64,000 nucleotides of DNA. Origin: Streptomyces natalensis ATCC 27448 (GTDB lineage: Bacteria; Actinomycetota; Actinomycetes; Streptomycetales; Streptomycetaceae). Under the pieces are notes generated by a model that was given only the letters and a program-made list of their open reading frames with translations, did no database searches and was not told the DNA's origin. Shown here piece after piece: positions 16,199-25,247 of the stretch (position 1 is the first letter of the stretch; each line of letters starts with the position of its first letter). The position numbers were made by a program, and so were the translations under genes. The stretch is from the NCBI RefSeq assembly GCF_000935125.1, contig NZ_JRKI01000029.1, forward strand, positions 558,001 to 622,000, given 5' to 3'.

Positions 16199-16867
16199 AT
16201 GGGGGGACTGCTGTTCAGCGCGACCACGGCCGCACTGATGGTGATGATGGTCAACTGTGGGCTCGGGGTGATCGGGCGTGACACCCTGCGTGGACGCCCC
16301 GTCCCGTGGGCCGCGGTCGGTCTGACCGCGCTTGCCGTGGGCGGCGTCGTGCTCCAGCTGTGCTGGTCGGGCGCGATGGCCGCACTCGACGACGATCCCG
16401 CCAAGACCGGCTGGTGGCGGGTGTTCACCTCGGTCTTCATGCAGAACGGCGGCATCGGGGGCGCGGCCTGGAACATCGCCACCCTCGCCGGCGTGGCCGC
16501 CCTCGCGCAGTGGTTCTGGGGCGGCCCGCTGACGGTCTTCTTCTTCCTCGCCGGCATCCTCCTGCCGGAGCGGATCGACGCCCTGCTCGGCCTGGGCGGC
16601 GGCCCCAGCACCGACCCCCGGAACTTCGCGGGCAGTTCCGGCGCCACGTACTTCCTCGGCGCCACCCTGGCCCTGGCCCTCCTGACCCGCACCCAGGTCG
16701 CCAAGCAGCGGCTCCTCGCGGTGGCCGTTCCGGTGCTCGGCCTGCTGATGTGGTGTGCCCAGGAGAACGGCCACGGGCTGGTGAGCGTGTACGGATTCGC
16801 GCTCGGCGCCCTGGTCTGGACGGTACGCCGCCGGCTGCCGCGCCCGGCCGACGAGCCCACGGCCTGA
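16199..16867 (+). CDS. Rhomboid-like integral membrane protein
   Basis: This 222-residue protein with about six hydrophobic segments starts at the ATG preceded by GGGGGCGG. Rhomboid-protease features are present: an N-containing loop (MQNGGIGGAAWNIA, where active enzymes usually have HxxxN), a GxSG motif at G145-S146-S147-G148 in FAGSSGATYFLG, and a late-helix His at H192 in NGHGLVSVYGFALG. S147 and H192 could form the Ser-His dyad of an intramembrane protease. Similarity is weak, so it may be a non-catalytic relative. It is probably repressed by the divergent TetR regulator. Confidence 0.6.
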   Translation: MGGLLFSATTAALMVMMVNCGLGVIGRDTLRGRPVPWAAVGLTALAVGGVVLQLCWSGAMAALDDDPAKTGWWRVFTSVFMQNGGIGGAAWNIATLAGVAALAQWFWGGPLTVFFFLAGILLPERIDALLGLGGGPSTDPRNFAGSSGATYFLGATLALALLTRTQVAKQRLLAVAVPVLGLLMWCAQENGHGLVSVYGFALGALVWTVRRRLPRPADEPTA

Positions 16868-16961
16868 GCCGTTCGCGCAGCGCCGCTCCACGACTGGCAG
16901 CCGTGATCCGGCCCGAGGATGCTTGAGCGTGTGGCACACGCGACAGAGCGGGAGCGGGTAC

Positions 16962-18062
16962 GTGAGGGCACCGAGGGTGGGGCGCACCACCATCGGACGC
17001 TGGTGTCTGCGCCACCTCCAGCTGCTGCCCGTCGCGATCCTCGTCGTAGGTGCCCTTCTCGACTACAACACTCCCCCGCATTTCAGTGCGGAGGCGTTCT
17101 ACACGGCCGCGCCGATGACCGCCGCCGCGCTGCTGTCGCTGCGCGCGACGATCCTGGCGGGTCTCGGTGCCTGTGCCGCGGACGTCGCGCTGCTCACCCA
17201 CTTCGGCTTCATAACGGAGGCCGGTGGGCTGAGTGAGCTGGCGGCGGTCGTGACCGTCTCGGCCTTCGCCATCGTGGTCAACCGCCTCATGTACTACAGC
17301 AACGTGCGGCTCCAGTCCGCACGCAGAATCGCCCTCGCCGTGCAGCGCGCCGTACTGCCCCAGCTGCCGACCTCGATCGGGCCGCTGCGGATCGCCGTGC
17401 GCTACCGGGCGGCGGTGAAGGACGCACAGATCGGCGGCGACCTGTACAGCGCGCAGGACACTCCGTACGGCGTGCGCTGTCTGGTCGGCGATGTGCGGGG
17501 CAAGGGCATGGACGCGGTCAGGGTGGTGGCCGTGGCCATGGGGGCGTTCCGGGAGGCCGCCGAGGAGGAACCCACGCTCGTCGGGATCGCCGCCAGGCTG
17601 GAGCGGGCGCTGCTGCGGGAGAGAGCGCGGCGGGCGGGGCCCGAGCGGACGGAGGGGTTCGTCACCGGCATTCTCGTCGAGATTCCGCACCGCGGCGACG
17701 AACTGCGGCTGGTCAACCGTGGCCACCCGTCGCCGCTGCTGCTGCATGCCGGTCAGGTGCGCAGCGCGGAACCGTCCGAACCGGCACTCCCCCTGGGCCT
17801 GGCGGAGCTGGGCGCCGACCAGGACCGGACCGAAACCGTGCCCTTCCCCGTGGGGTCGACCCTCCTCCTGTACACCGACGGCCTGAACGAGGCACGAAAC
17901 CGCGCCGGGCGCTTCTACGACCCCGCGGCCCGGCTGGCCGGACGCGACTTCCCCGGGCCGGACGAACTGCTCGACACCCTCCTCACCGAGGTGAGCCGCC
18001 ACACCGGCGGGCGCATCACCGATGACTTGGCGCTGCTCGCGGTCACCCACGGCGGCGGGTGA
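16962..18062 (+). CDS. Membrane-anchored SpoIIE/RsbU-type PP2C serine phosphatase
   Basis: This protein of about 366 residues starts at the GTG at 16962, though TTG or GTG codons at 16923 and 16929 are possible. Three or four transmembrane helices fill the first ~110 residues, followed by a cytoplasmic phosphatase domain. Metal-binding motifs are DAQIGGDLYSAQ, VGDVRGKGMDAV, LLYTDGLNEARN and ITDDLALLAV. Such phosphatases act on STAS-domain anti-anti-sigma factors or related proteins in response to stress or membrane signals. No sigma or anti-sigma gene is adjacent, so the target is unknown. Confidence 0.92.
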   Translation: MRAPRVGRTTIGRWCLRHLQLLPVAILVVGALLDYNTPPHFSAEAFYTAAPMTAAALLSLRATILAGLGACAADVALLTHFGFITEAGGLSELAAVVTVSAFAIVVNRLMYYSNVRLQSARRIALAVQRAVLPQLPTSIGPLRIAVRYRAAVKDAQIGGDLYSAQDTPYGVRCLVGDVRGKGMDAVRVVAVAMGAFREAAEEEPTLVGIAARLERALLRERARRAGPERTEGFVTGILVEIPHRGDELRLVNRGHPSPLLLHAGQVRSAEPSEPALPLGLAELGADQDRTETVPFPVGSTLLLYTDGLNEARNRAGRFYDPAARLAGRDFPGPDELLDTLLTEVSRHTGGRITDDLALLAVTHGGG

Positions 18063-18258
18063 GCGGCGGAACCGGTTTGTATCCGGTGGGTATCAGGGAG
18101 CGCTTCGTTGTCCATCGGATCGGGCGCCGGGCCACGGCGAAGGGTGGCTCACCCCGGCCTCTCCCGTATCGTTTTTCAGGTCGCCGACTGCGCATCCATG
18201 GTGAGTGCAGCCAGGTCCGCCCTCTCACCCGGCCCGTCCGAACAGGAGTCATCCGCCC

Positions 18259-18996
18259 GTGTCCTCGTCCGCCCCGGCTGGGGTCTCTGCGCGACCGGTG
18301 CGCGTGCTGCTGGTGGAGGACGACGAGCTGATGCGCCGGTCCTTCACCGTCGCCCTGGAGCGCTACGGCTACGAGATGAAGGCCGCGGCCGACGGCCTTT
18401 CGGGGCTGGAGCTCTTCCGGGACGAGGAGTTCGACCTGCTGATTCTGGATGTGATGCTGCCCGGTCTGGACGGGATCGGCCTGTGCCGCAGAGTCCGGGA
18501 GACGAGCCTGGTGCCGGTTCTGATGATGTCCGCCCGTGGCGACGGACTCGATGTCGTCGCAGGTCTGGAGGCCGGGGCGGACGACTACGTGGTCAAGCCC
18601 GTGGACACCTACGTGCTCGTGGCACGCATCCGCTCGCTGCTGCGCCGGGCGACCTACGCGCCCGTCCCGGGACCCGAGCGCACCGCAGGCGAGGGGCCGC
18701 CGACCGAGGGGGAGGTGCTGGTCTTCGGGGACCTGACCCTCGACACCGCCGGTATGGAGGTGTTCGTCGCCGGAAGCCCGGTGGCGCTGACCCCGACCGA
18801 ACTCAAGCTGCTCCTGGAGTTCGCCGCCCACCCCGGCGTCGTGCTGGAGCGGCACACCCTGCTGCGTGACGTGTGGGAGTACGGCTGGGACGGCGACAGC
18901 CGGGTCGTGGACCTGTGTGTGCAGCGGCTGCGCAGGAAGCTGGGCCGGGACCGGATCGAGACGGTCCGCGGCTTCGGCTACAAGCTCAGGCGCTGA
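18259..18996 (+). CDS. OmpR-family response regulator
   Basis: This 245-residue regulator has a receiver domain with LLVEDDELM, phospho-acceptor D64 in LLILDVMLPGLDG, and the switch residues in MMSARGD and VVKPVD. The C-terminal winged helix carries LTPTELKLLLEFAAHPG and VVDLCVQRLRRKLG. I chose the GTG at 18259 because AGGAG lies about ten bases upstream. It is followed by its kinase and a MacB-type ABC transporter. That order suggests the system senses and exports an antimicrobial or a cell-envelope stress compound. Confidence 0.95.
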   Translation: MSSSAPAGVSARPVRVLLVEDDELMRRSFTVALERYGYEMKAAADGLSGLELFRDEEFDLLILDVMLPGLDGIGLCRRVRETSLVPVLMMSARGDGLDVVAGLEAGADDYVVKPVDTYVLVARIRSLLRRATYAPVPGPERTAGEGPPTEGEVLVFGDLTLDTAGMEVFVAGSPVALTPTELKLLLEFAAHPGVVLERHTLLRDVWEYGWDGDSRVVDLCVQRLRRKLGRDRIETVRGFGYKLRR

Positions 18997-18998
18997 GA

Positions 18999-19061
18999 CC
19001 GGTGCGTCCCTTCCGCCGACCGGTGCGCCCGTTCCACCTACCGGTGCGCCCGTTCCGACGA
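18999..19061 (+). repeat. 21-bp in-frame tandem repeat at the kinase start
   Basis: Three copies of a 21-bp unit beginning ccggtgcgcccgttcc start at 18999, 19020 and 19041. They begin three bases after the response regulator stop and encode PVRPFRR, PVRPFHL and PVRPFRR. Each copy contains an in-frame GTG (19002, 19023, 19044). Confidence 0.9.
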
Positions 19062-20333
19062 CTCCGGCCGGACCTCGCGTCCCTGCGCTGGAAGATCGCC
19101 GCGCTGGCCGCGGCCACAGCCTGCCTGGTGGTGGCCGCGGTGGGCGTGCTGGTGCACCTGTGGACCGCACACGACATCCGCTCCCGGGCCGATATGCAGG
19201 TCTTCAACGGCGTCTACTCGGCCATGGACGTCTACCGGCGTACCGGAACGCCGGCGGACGGCGCCGAGCTCGATCCGGCCGACCTGCCCGCCGCCCTGCG
19301 CCACCCGACGGACGGCAACCGGCACACGGCCTATGACGGACGCGTCGACGCGGACGCGAATGCGGGGCCGACCATGTGGGCCGGCCAGCGGACCGGCGGG
19401 CCCGGCAGCCGGGTCCTGGCCGTCCGCGTCAACATGAGCAACGACTTCCACACACTGCGTCAACTCGACGTGACCATGGCGGTCGCCTCACTGGCCGCGC
19501 TCGCGGCGGCCGCGCCCCTCGCGGTCTACGGGGCCGGGCTGCTCGCCCGCAGACTGCGGCGGGTCTCCGAGACCGCGGGCCGGATCTCCGCCGGGGACCT
19601 CGATGCCCGGACCGGGCCCACCAAGGGCCGCGACGAGGTGGCCGACATCGCCGCCACCGTCGACCTCATGGCCGACAGCCTCGGCCAACGGCTGCGCACC
19701 GAGCGGCAGTTCACCGCGGATGTGGCCCACGAACTGCGCACCCCCGTCGGCGGTCTGCTGGCCGCCGTCGACCTGCTGCCGCCCGGTGAGACGGAGGATC
19801 TGCTCCGGGCCCGGGTGCGCGATCTGCGCGGTCTGGTCGAGGACCTGCTGGAGATCTCCCGGCTGGACGCGGGCGCCGAACGGCCGGTCCGTGCCCGGGT
19901 GCCGCTCGGCGCCGTCGTCTCCGAGGCCGTGACGCGCACCGGCCTCGACACCGAGGTCACCGTTGCCGGGGTCATCAGTGGTGAGGTCATCGACGGTGAG
20001 GCGGACGCCGCTTGGACCGTGGAGACCGACCCGCGCCGCCTGGAGCGGATCGTCAGCAATCTCGTCGTCAACGCCCACCGGCACGGGGACACCCCGGTGC
20101 GGGTGACCGTCGAGGACCGTACGGTCGTCGTACGCGACCACGGCCCCGGCTTCCCGAAGGACCTGCTTCTCCACGGCCCGCGCCGCTTCCACACGGGCGC
20201 CACGGAGCGCGGCTCGGGCCACGGCCTCGGCCTGACCATCGCCCTGGGACAGTCCCGGCTTCTGGGCGCCGAGCTGCGCCTGGACAACGCCCCGGACGGC
20301 GGCGCCGTCGCCACCCTGCGCCTGCCGGACTGA
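19002..20333 (+). CDS. Two-component sensor histidine kinase
   Basis: This protein of about 443 residues has TM1 around residues 31-56, a ~90-residue sensor region and TM2 around 157-182. HAMP follows, then HisKA FTADVAHELRTP with H243, and HATPase motifs SNLVVNAHRHG, VRDHGPGFP and GSGHGLGLTIALG. Three in-frame GTG codons (19002, 19023, 19044) lie within a 21-bp triplicated segment, so the true start cannot be fixed. The N-terminal PVRPFRR repeats form a basic cytoplasmic extension. It pairs with the response regulator five bases upstream and precedes an ABC transporter. Confidence 0.92.
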   Translation: MRPFRRPVRPFHLPVRPFRRLRPDLASLRWKIAALAAATACLVVAAVGVLVHLWTAHDIRSRADMQVFNGVYSAMDVYRRTGTPADGAELDPADLPAALRHPTDGNRHTAYDGRVDADANAGPTMWAGQRTGGPGSRVLAVRVNMSNDFHTLRQLDVTMAVASLAALAAAAPLAVYGAGLLARRLRRVSETAGRISAGDLDARTGPTKGRDEVADIAATVDLMADSLGQRLRTERQFTADVAHELRTPVGGLLAAVDLLPPGETEDLLRARVRDLRGLVEDLLEISRLDAGAERPVRARVPLGAVVSEAVTRTGLDTEVTVAGVISGEVIDGEADAAWTVETDPRRLERIVSNLVVNAHRHGDTPVRVTVEDRTVVVRDHGPGFPKDLLLHGPRRFHTGATERGSGHGLGLTIALGQSRLLGAELRLDNAPDGGAVATLRLPD

Positions 20334-20479
20334 CCACCCGACGCCCGGCCCCTACAGAACCGCCCCCTACAGAACTGCTACGAATCGGCGCGGTTGCCGA
20401 TACACGGCGGCCCAGGCCCCCGATACGTTCGCCGGACACCCTTCGACGTGCACCCTTCCGCACCCGAAGAGGAGTCCCC

Positions 20480-21262
20480 GTGACCGCCAACTCCCCAGCC
20501 CCCTACGCGCCGCACACGACGCCCGGGATCGCGGCCGCCGCCACCGACCTGACGAAGGTCTACGGCAGCGGCGACACCCGGGTCGTGGCCCTGGACGAGG
20601 TCAGCATCGGCTTCCGGGAGGGCGAGTTCACCGCCGTCATGGGCCCCTCCGGCTGCGGCAAGTCCACCCTGATGCACTGCGCCGCCGGTCTCGACTCACC
20701 CAGCTCCGGCTCCGTACGCATCGGCACCACCGAACTGAGCACGCTGGGCGACCGGCAGCTCACCCAGCTGCGCCGCGACCGGATCGGCTTCATCTTCCAG
20801 GCGTTCAACCTGCTGCCGACGCTGACCGCCCTGGAGAACATCACGCTGCCGGCGACCATCGCCGGACGCCGGCCCGACCAGCAGTGGCTGGACCGCGTGG
20901 TCGCCATGGTCGGCCTCTCCCAGCGCCTCGGCCACCGGCCCGCACAGCTGTCCGGCGGGCAGCAGCAGCGCGTCGCGGTGGCCCGCGCCCTGGCCGCACG
21001 GCCCGCGATCATCTTCGGCGACGAGCCCACCGGCAACCTCGACTCCCGCGCGGGGGCCGAGGTCCTCGGCTTCCTGCGCGACTCGGTACGCGAACTCGGC
21101 CAGACCGTCGTCATGGTGACCCACGACCCCGTCGCCGCCGGCTACGCCGACCGCGTCGTCTTCCTCACCGACGGCCGCCTGGTCGACGAGATGACACGGC
21201 CCACCCCGGACCGGGTCCTCGACCGGATGAAGGCTCTCGACACCCACTCACACACCAGCTGA
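20480..21262 (+). CDS. MacB/LolD-type ABC transporter ATP-binding protein
   Basis: This 260-residue ATPase has Walker A GPSGCGKST, the Q-loop segment FIFQAFNLLPTLTALEN, signature LSGGQQQRVAVARAL, Walker B IIFGDEPTGNLDS and the switch VMVTHD. The GNLDS and NLLPTLTA motifs are typical of MacB/LolD/FtsE-like exporters, not importers. The GTG at 20480 follows GAGGAG. The FtsX-like permease gene lies 80 bp downstream. It is probably induced by the adjacent two-component system and helps expel or extract a lipophilic or peptide compound. Confidence 0.95.
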   Translation: MTANSPAPYAPHTTPGIAAAATDLTKVYGSGDTRVVALDEVSIGFREGEFTAVMGPSGCGKSTLMHCAAGLDSPSSGSVRIGTTELSTLGDRQLTQLRRDRIGFIFQAFNLLPTLTALENITLPATIAGRRPDQQWLDRVVAMVGLSQRLGHRPAQLSGGQQQRVAVARALAARPAIIFGDEPTGNLDSRAGAEVLGFLRDSVRELGQTVVMVTHDPVAAGYADRVVFLTDGRLVDEMTRPTPDRVLDRMKALDTHSHTS

Positions 21263-21342
21263 CCCGCGCCCGCGCCGCACATCCCGCCCCTCCGTACCTC
21301 GTTCCCTCTGTTCCCGAAAACCCTCGCTCCCGAAAGCTGCCC

Positions 21343-23907
21343 ATGCTGAGAACAGCCCTGCGCAACGTCCTGGCGCACAAGGCCCGTCTGGTCATGACCG
21401 TCCTCGCGGTCTGCCTGGGTGTCGCGTTCGTCTCCGGCACCCTCGTCTTCGCGGACTCGACCGCCGCGGCCTACCGCGCCGCCGCGTCGAAGAACTTCGC
21501 CGATATCGCGGTCACCGTGACCGCCAAGGACCCCGCGCCGGGGGCCGCCGCCAACCAGCGCTCCAGCATGCTCGACGACGCCCTCGCGCGGAAACTCGCC
21601 GGCCTACCCGGTGTTGCTGCCGTGCGCCCCTCCGTCGACGGCTCGGCCACCCTGAACGCCGCGGACAGCACCCCGCTGCGCGTCAAAACGGGATCGAACC
21701 TGGCCGCCGCCTACGTACCCGGCAAGGACGGCAAGGACAGCCGCTCCCCCCTGATCGAGGGCCGCGCCCCGGCCCACCGCAATGAACTCGCCGTGGACAG
21801 CGGCACCGCCACCGCCGGCCACTTCCGCATCGGCGACACGATCACGCTGGCCACCGACGGCCCGGTCATGACGAAACGGCTCGTCGGCATCGTCACCACC
21901 AAGGACACCCGGGTGACCGCCGGCGGCACCCTCGCCCTCTTCGACAAGGCCACCGCCCAGCGCCTGTTCGCCACCCCGGGCCACTACACCAGCATCGATC
22001 TGTCCGCCACGCCCGGCACCGACCAGTTCGACCTCTCCCGCCGGGTCTCCGGCATGCTCCCGGCCGACCGGGCCGAGGCCACCACCGGCACCGCCCAGGC
22101 CGACCAGCAGGGCATCCTCGTCGGCACCCTGACCCGCGGTTACGAGAAGCTGCCGCTGGTCTTCGCCGGAGTCTCGCTGTTCATCGGCTCGTTCCTCATC
22201 ATCAACACCTTCACCATGCTCGTCACCCGGCGCACCCGTGAGATCGCGCTGCTGCGGGCGATCGGCGCCTCCCGCCGTCAGGTGGTCCGCTCCGTCCTTG
22301 CTGAAGCCTTCCTGGTCGGCCTCGCCGCATCAGCAGTCGGTTTCGTCCTCGGCCTCGGTATCGCGTCCGTCCTGCCCGAGGTCCTGAGCACCGACGGGAA
22401 CACACTGCCCCAAGGCCCCCTGGTGATCGGCCCGCGCCCCGTCATGGCGGCGCTCGGCGTGGGCGTGGGCGTCACCGTGCTCGCCGCCTGGCTGCCCTCC
22501 CGCAAGGCGGCGAAGGTCGCGCCCATCGAGGCGATGCGCACGGCCCAGCAACCACCCACCAGCCGACCCCGCATCCGCGCCCTCGTGGGCCTGGCCCTCC
22601 TCGTCCTCGGCGCCGGCCTGCTGATCTCCCTCACCGGCGCGAAGGACGCCTCGGTGGAGAACCTGCACAGCGCGATGCTGGGCTGCGGCATCCTCGTCAT
22701 CGCCCTGATCGTGCTCGCGCCGCTGCTCGCCGTCCCGGTGATCCGGCTGATCGGACGCCTGACCGGCCGCTTCGGGATCACCGGCCATCTCGCACGGCAG
22801 AACGCGCTGCGCGACCCACGGCGCACCGCGGCCACCGCCGCCACCCTGCTGATCAGCACGGCGCTGGTCGCCGGGCTCGCCGTCATCGGCCACTCCACCG
22901 GCCAGGCCCTCGACCACCAGGCAGCGGCCGGCCTCAGCGCCGACTACGTGATCAGCACCCGCACCCCCACGACCGGCATCGACCCGGCAGCCGTTCAGCG
23001 GGTGGCCCACACCTCCGGAGTGCGGACCACGAGCACCGTCACCGACTCCACCCTGTTCACCGGCGGCGGTACCCAGAACATCTCCGGCGTCGACCCCGAC
23101 AGCGTCAACGACGTCATGAAGCTCGACTTCGTCAGCGGCTCCCTCAAAGACCTCGGGCCGGGCCGGATCGCCGTCTCCACCACCCTCGCCCGCACATTCG
23201 GCGTGAGCGCGGGCGGCAAGCTCAACGCCGGCCTGCGCAGGGGGCCGAACCAGAGCTTCAAGCAGTACACCGTCGTGGGCGTCTACAAGGACAACCCCGT
23301 CGCCCACGACGCGTTGGGCGTCCGCAGCGAAGTACAGCAGAACAGCTTCCTCCCCCACTCCGTCCAGCGCATCCTCGTCCGCACCGACGGCAGCGCGATC
23401 TCCCCTGCCACCGAGGACCGGCTACGCAGCGCCGTGGGCAACAACCCGCTGCTGAAGGTGCAGGACCGACCCGAACTCGTCCGGGAGACCGCCGGCACCC
23501 TGGGCAACCTGCTGACCCTGATGTACGGCCTGCTCGCCATCGGCGTCGTGATCTCCGCGCTCGGCATCGTGAACACCCTGGCCATGTCGGTCGCCGAACG
23601 CACCCGCGAGATCGGCGCACTGCGTGCCCTCGGCATGGACCGTGCCGGTATCCGCCGGATGATCCGCCTGGAAGCGGTGACCGTCGCCGCGTTCGGCACC
23701 CTGCTGGGCCTGGCCGGCGGCCTGTTCGGCGCCTGGGCGGTCGGCTCGCTGGCCAACGGCGCGATGGAGCACTACGCCCTGGCACTGCCCTGGGGGACGC
23801 TGCTCCTGGTGTGCCTGGTCTCCCTCACGATCGGCACGGTCGCGGCCGCCGTCCCGGCCCGCCGGGCAGCCGCCCTGAGCCCGCTGGAGGCCGTCGCGGA
23901 GACGTAA
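21343..23907 (+). CDS. FtsX-like ABC transporter permease
   Basis: This 854-residue permease has an N-terminal TM helix (VMTVLAVCLGVAFVSGTLVF), a first extracytoplasmic MacB-like domain and an FtsX membrane block around residues 265-400. A second long extracytoplasmic domain follows, and a final FtsX block ends AVPARRAAALSPLEAVAET. The cytoplasmic coupling motifs TRREIALLRAIGASR-like RTREIALLRAIGASR and RTREIGALRALGMDR occur once in each half. This duplicated ~850-residue layout is standard for Gram-positive permeases paired with MacB-type ATPases. With the upstream ATPase it forms a mechanotransmission-type exporter. Confidence 0.95.
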   Translation: MLRTALRNVLAHKARLVMTVLAVCLGVAFVSGTLVFADSTAAAYRAAASKNFADIAVTVTAKDPAPGAAANQRSSMLDDALARKLAGLPGVAAVRPSVDGSATLNAADSTPLRVKTGSNLAAAYVPGKDGKDSRSPLIEGRAPAHRNELAVDSGTATAGHFRIGDTITLATDGPVMTKRLVGIVTTKDTRVTAGGTLALFDKATAQRLFATPGHYTSIDLSATPGTDQFDLSRRVSGMLPADRAEATTGTAQADQQGILVGTLTRGYEKLPLVFAGVSLFIGSFLIINTFTMLVTRRTREIALLRAIGASRRQVVRSVLAEAFLVGLAASAVGFVLGLGIASVLPEVLSTDGNTLPQGPLVIGPRPVMAALGVGVGVTVLAAWLPSRKAAKVAPIEAMRTAQQPPTSRPRIRALVGLALLVLGAGLLISLTGAKDASVENLHSAMLGCGILVIALIVLAPLLAVPVIRLIGRLTGRFGITGHLARQNALRDPRRTAATAATLLISTALVAGLAVIGHSTGQALDHQAAAGLSADYVISTRTPTTGIDPAAVQRVAHTSGVRTTSTVTDSTLFTGGGTQNISGVDPDSVNDVMKLDFVSGSLKDLGPGRIAVSTTLARTFGVSAGGKLNAGLRRGPNQSFKQYTVVGVYKDNPVAHDALGVRSEVQQNSFLPHSVQRILVRTDGSAISPATEDRLRSAVGNNPLLKVQDRPELVRETAGTLGNLLTLMYGLLAIGVVISALGIVNTLAMSVAERTREIGALRALGMDRAGIRRMIRLEAVTVAAFGTLLGLAGGLFGAWAVGSLANGAMEHYALALPWGTLLLVCLVSLTIGTVAAAVPARRAAALSPLEAVAET

Positions 23908-23984
23908 TTCCCGCTCCCCGAACACCCACGCCCCGACCGGCCGCGCCCCGCCCGGGCCGCACCACCGTCGCATCGGCCCGCGAC

Positions 23985-23998
23985 GTGACGCACGTCAC
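23985..23998. promoter_or_regulatory. GTGAC-N4-GTCAC palindrome, Crp/Fnr-like site
   Basis: GTGAC (23985-23989) and GTCAC (23994-23998) are inverted around a 4-bp centre, about 100 bp upstream of the SRPBCC gene. The spacing matches Crp/Fnr-family half-sites (GTG-N8-CAC). A further cgtcac lies at 24008-24013. Confidence 0.4.
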
Positions 23999-24099
23999 CA
24001 GCGATAACGTCACGATCGCGGGCTGCGTGCTGTCTACACGGTGAACAGGCTGGGCGCGGCCCTCGTTCCGCGCCGTCCGACCTTGAGAAGGGACACGAC

Positions 24100-24561
24100 A
24101 TGGAGACCCTGACGGTGCAACGTGTCATCGCAGCGCCGATCGCCGACGTCTTCGACTGGTGCGCCACGACCACCAACTACACCCGCTCCCCCTTCGTCCT
24201 CAAGGCGCGCCTGGCCCGGCCGGGCGCGGGCGCACCCTACGGAGTGGGCGCCGTCCGGCAACACACCTGGCTGATCGGCTGGTTCCGCGAACGGATCACC
24301 GTCTACAACCCGCCGTACGACTTCGACTACGCCGTCGACCGCAGCTTCCCGGCCGCCCGGCACGAACTCGGCCGCATGACCTTCGCCGAAGTCCCCGAAG
24401 GCACCCTCGTGACCTGGACGACCCGCTTCCAACTCCCCCTCCCCTTCATCGGCGCGCCCCTCACCCGGGCATTCGCCAAACCCGTCATCGGCCACGTCTT
24501 CGGCAAGATCCTCGACGCCGCCGACACCGCGCTCACAGCCGCCCCCGCCGGCCGCACCTGA
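24100..24561 (+). CDS. SRPBCC (START/Bet v1-like) family protein
   Basis: This 153-residue protein begins VQRVIAAPIADVFDWCATT, the typical N-terminal strand and helix of polyketide cyclase/dehydrase-like SRPBCC domains. It continues with the beta sheet (RITVYNPPYDFDYAVD, RMTFAEVPEGTLVTWTTRF) and ends in the long C-terminal helix. It has a hydrophobic ligand cavity fold and no signal peptide. AGAAGGGA precedes the ATG, a Crp-like palindrome is upstream and a strong terminator is downstream, so it is monocistronic. The ligand is unknown. Confidence 0.85.
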   Translation: METLTVQRVIAAPIADVFDWCATTTNYTRSPFVLKARLARPGAGAPYGVGAVRQHTWLIGWFRERITVYNPPYDFDYAVDRSFPAARHELGRMTFAEVPEGTLVTWTTRFQLPLPFIGAPLTRAFAKPVIGHVFGKILDAADTALTAAPAGRT

Positions 24562-24573
24562 TGAGCGACAAGT

Positions 24574-24600
24574 GGGCCCGCACCGCTCGGGTGCGGGCCC
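24574..24600 (+). terminator. Intrinsic terminator after the SRPBCC gene
   Basis: A perfect 11-bp GC-rich stem (24574-24584 and 24590-24600, gggcccgcacc and its complement) with a 5-base loop lies 12 bp after the stop codon. Confidence 0.8.
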
Positions 24601-24656
24601 CCACAGCCGAACCAAAGTGCCTGTCCCTGAAGCCCTGGCAGGTCTAAGCTCGGCGA

Positions 24657-25010
24657 ATGACCTTGGAATGGGAACAGGTAATTGTTCACTCGGTGGATCC
24701 GGCAGCCTTGGGGCAGTGGTGGGCCGAGGCTCTTGGCTGGGTTGTGGTCCACTCCTCTGATGACGAGTTCGAGATCCGCCCGGAGCCGGATCGCCTGCCG
24801 GGGTTGGACTTCGTCCGGATCGAGGAGAGCAAGAAGGCCAAGAGCCGACTCCATCTCGACTTCAGGCCCGTTGACCAGGACGCCGAGGTGGCTCGCCTGG
24901 TGGCTCATGGCGCACAGCGTGTTGATATCGGCCAGGGCGATCAATCGTGGGTTGTCTTGGCAGACCCCGAAGGCAACGAATTCTGCATTCTTGGCCAACG
25001 ACGCCAATAA
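24657..25010 (+). CDS. VOC-fold (glyoxalase/bleomycin-resistance-like) protein
   Basis: This 117-residue protein is a single VOC module. It opens VHSVDPAALGQWWAEALGW, has EIRPEPDRLPGLDFVRI and RLHLDFRPVDQDAEV in the middle, and ends WVVLADPEGNEFCIL, the classic terminal beta strand carrying the metal-ligand Glu. Its codon choice is noticeably less GC-biased than its neighbours, hinting at recent acquisition. No ribosome binding site is evident, so it may be leaderless. Substrate and function (lyase, dioxygenase or drug-binding) are not determinable. Confidence 0.85.
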   Translation: MTLEWEQVIVHSVDPAALGQWWAEALGWVVVHSSDDEFEIRPEPDRLPGLDFVRIEESKKAKSRLHLDFRPVDQDAEVARLVAHGAQRVDIGQGDQSWVVLADPEGNEFCILGQRRQ

Positions 25011-25205
25011 TTGGCTGCATTGATTCCAAAATGATTCCGAATTAGTGCCCGGCCTTCAAGCTCAGCCGTTTTGACGCCCGAGCACGAAGGTGATGAGTCG
25101 TCGGCTTGATGGTGGCTTGGCGCCTGCACAATGCAGGCCCCATGCTCATTCCGCACCTCATGACTCGGCAGCGTCCTTATCGCGATGACACCACCACACC
25201 CGGGC

Positions 25206-25229
25206 CACAGTCACAGTCACAGTCACAGT
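25206..25229. repeat. Hexanucleotide tandem repeat (cacagt x4)
   Basis: Four exact copies of cacagt lie 19 bp beyond the end of the leftward XRE regulator gene. Confidence 0.9.
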
Positions 25230-25247
25230 CACGGCAACGAACCACCG

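Noticed and set aside
16437..18050. 537-codon open frame on the minus strand
   Set aside because: It is antisense to the rhomboid-like and phosphatase genes, with no recognisable domain.
25011..25247. Transposase fragment near the VOC gene
   Set aside because: Lower GC suggested a mobile element, but no terminal inverted repeats, target duplication or transposase motif could be seen.
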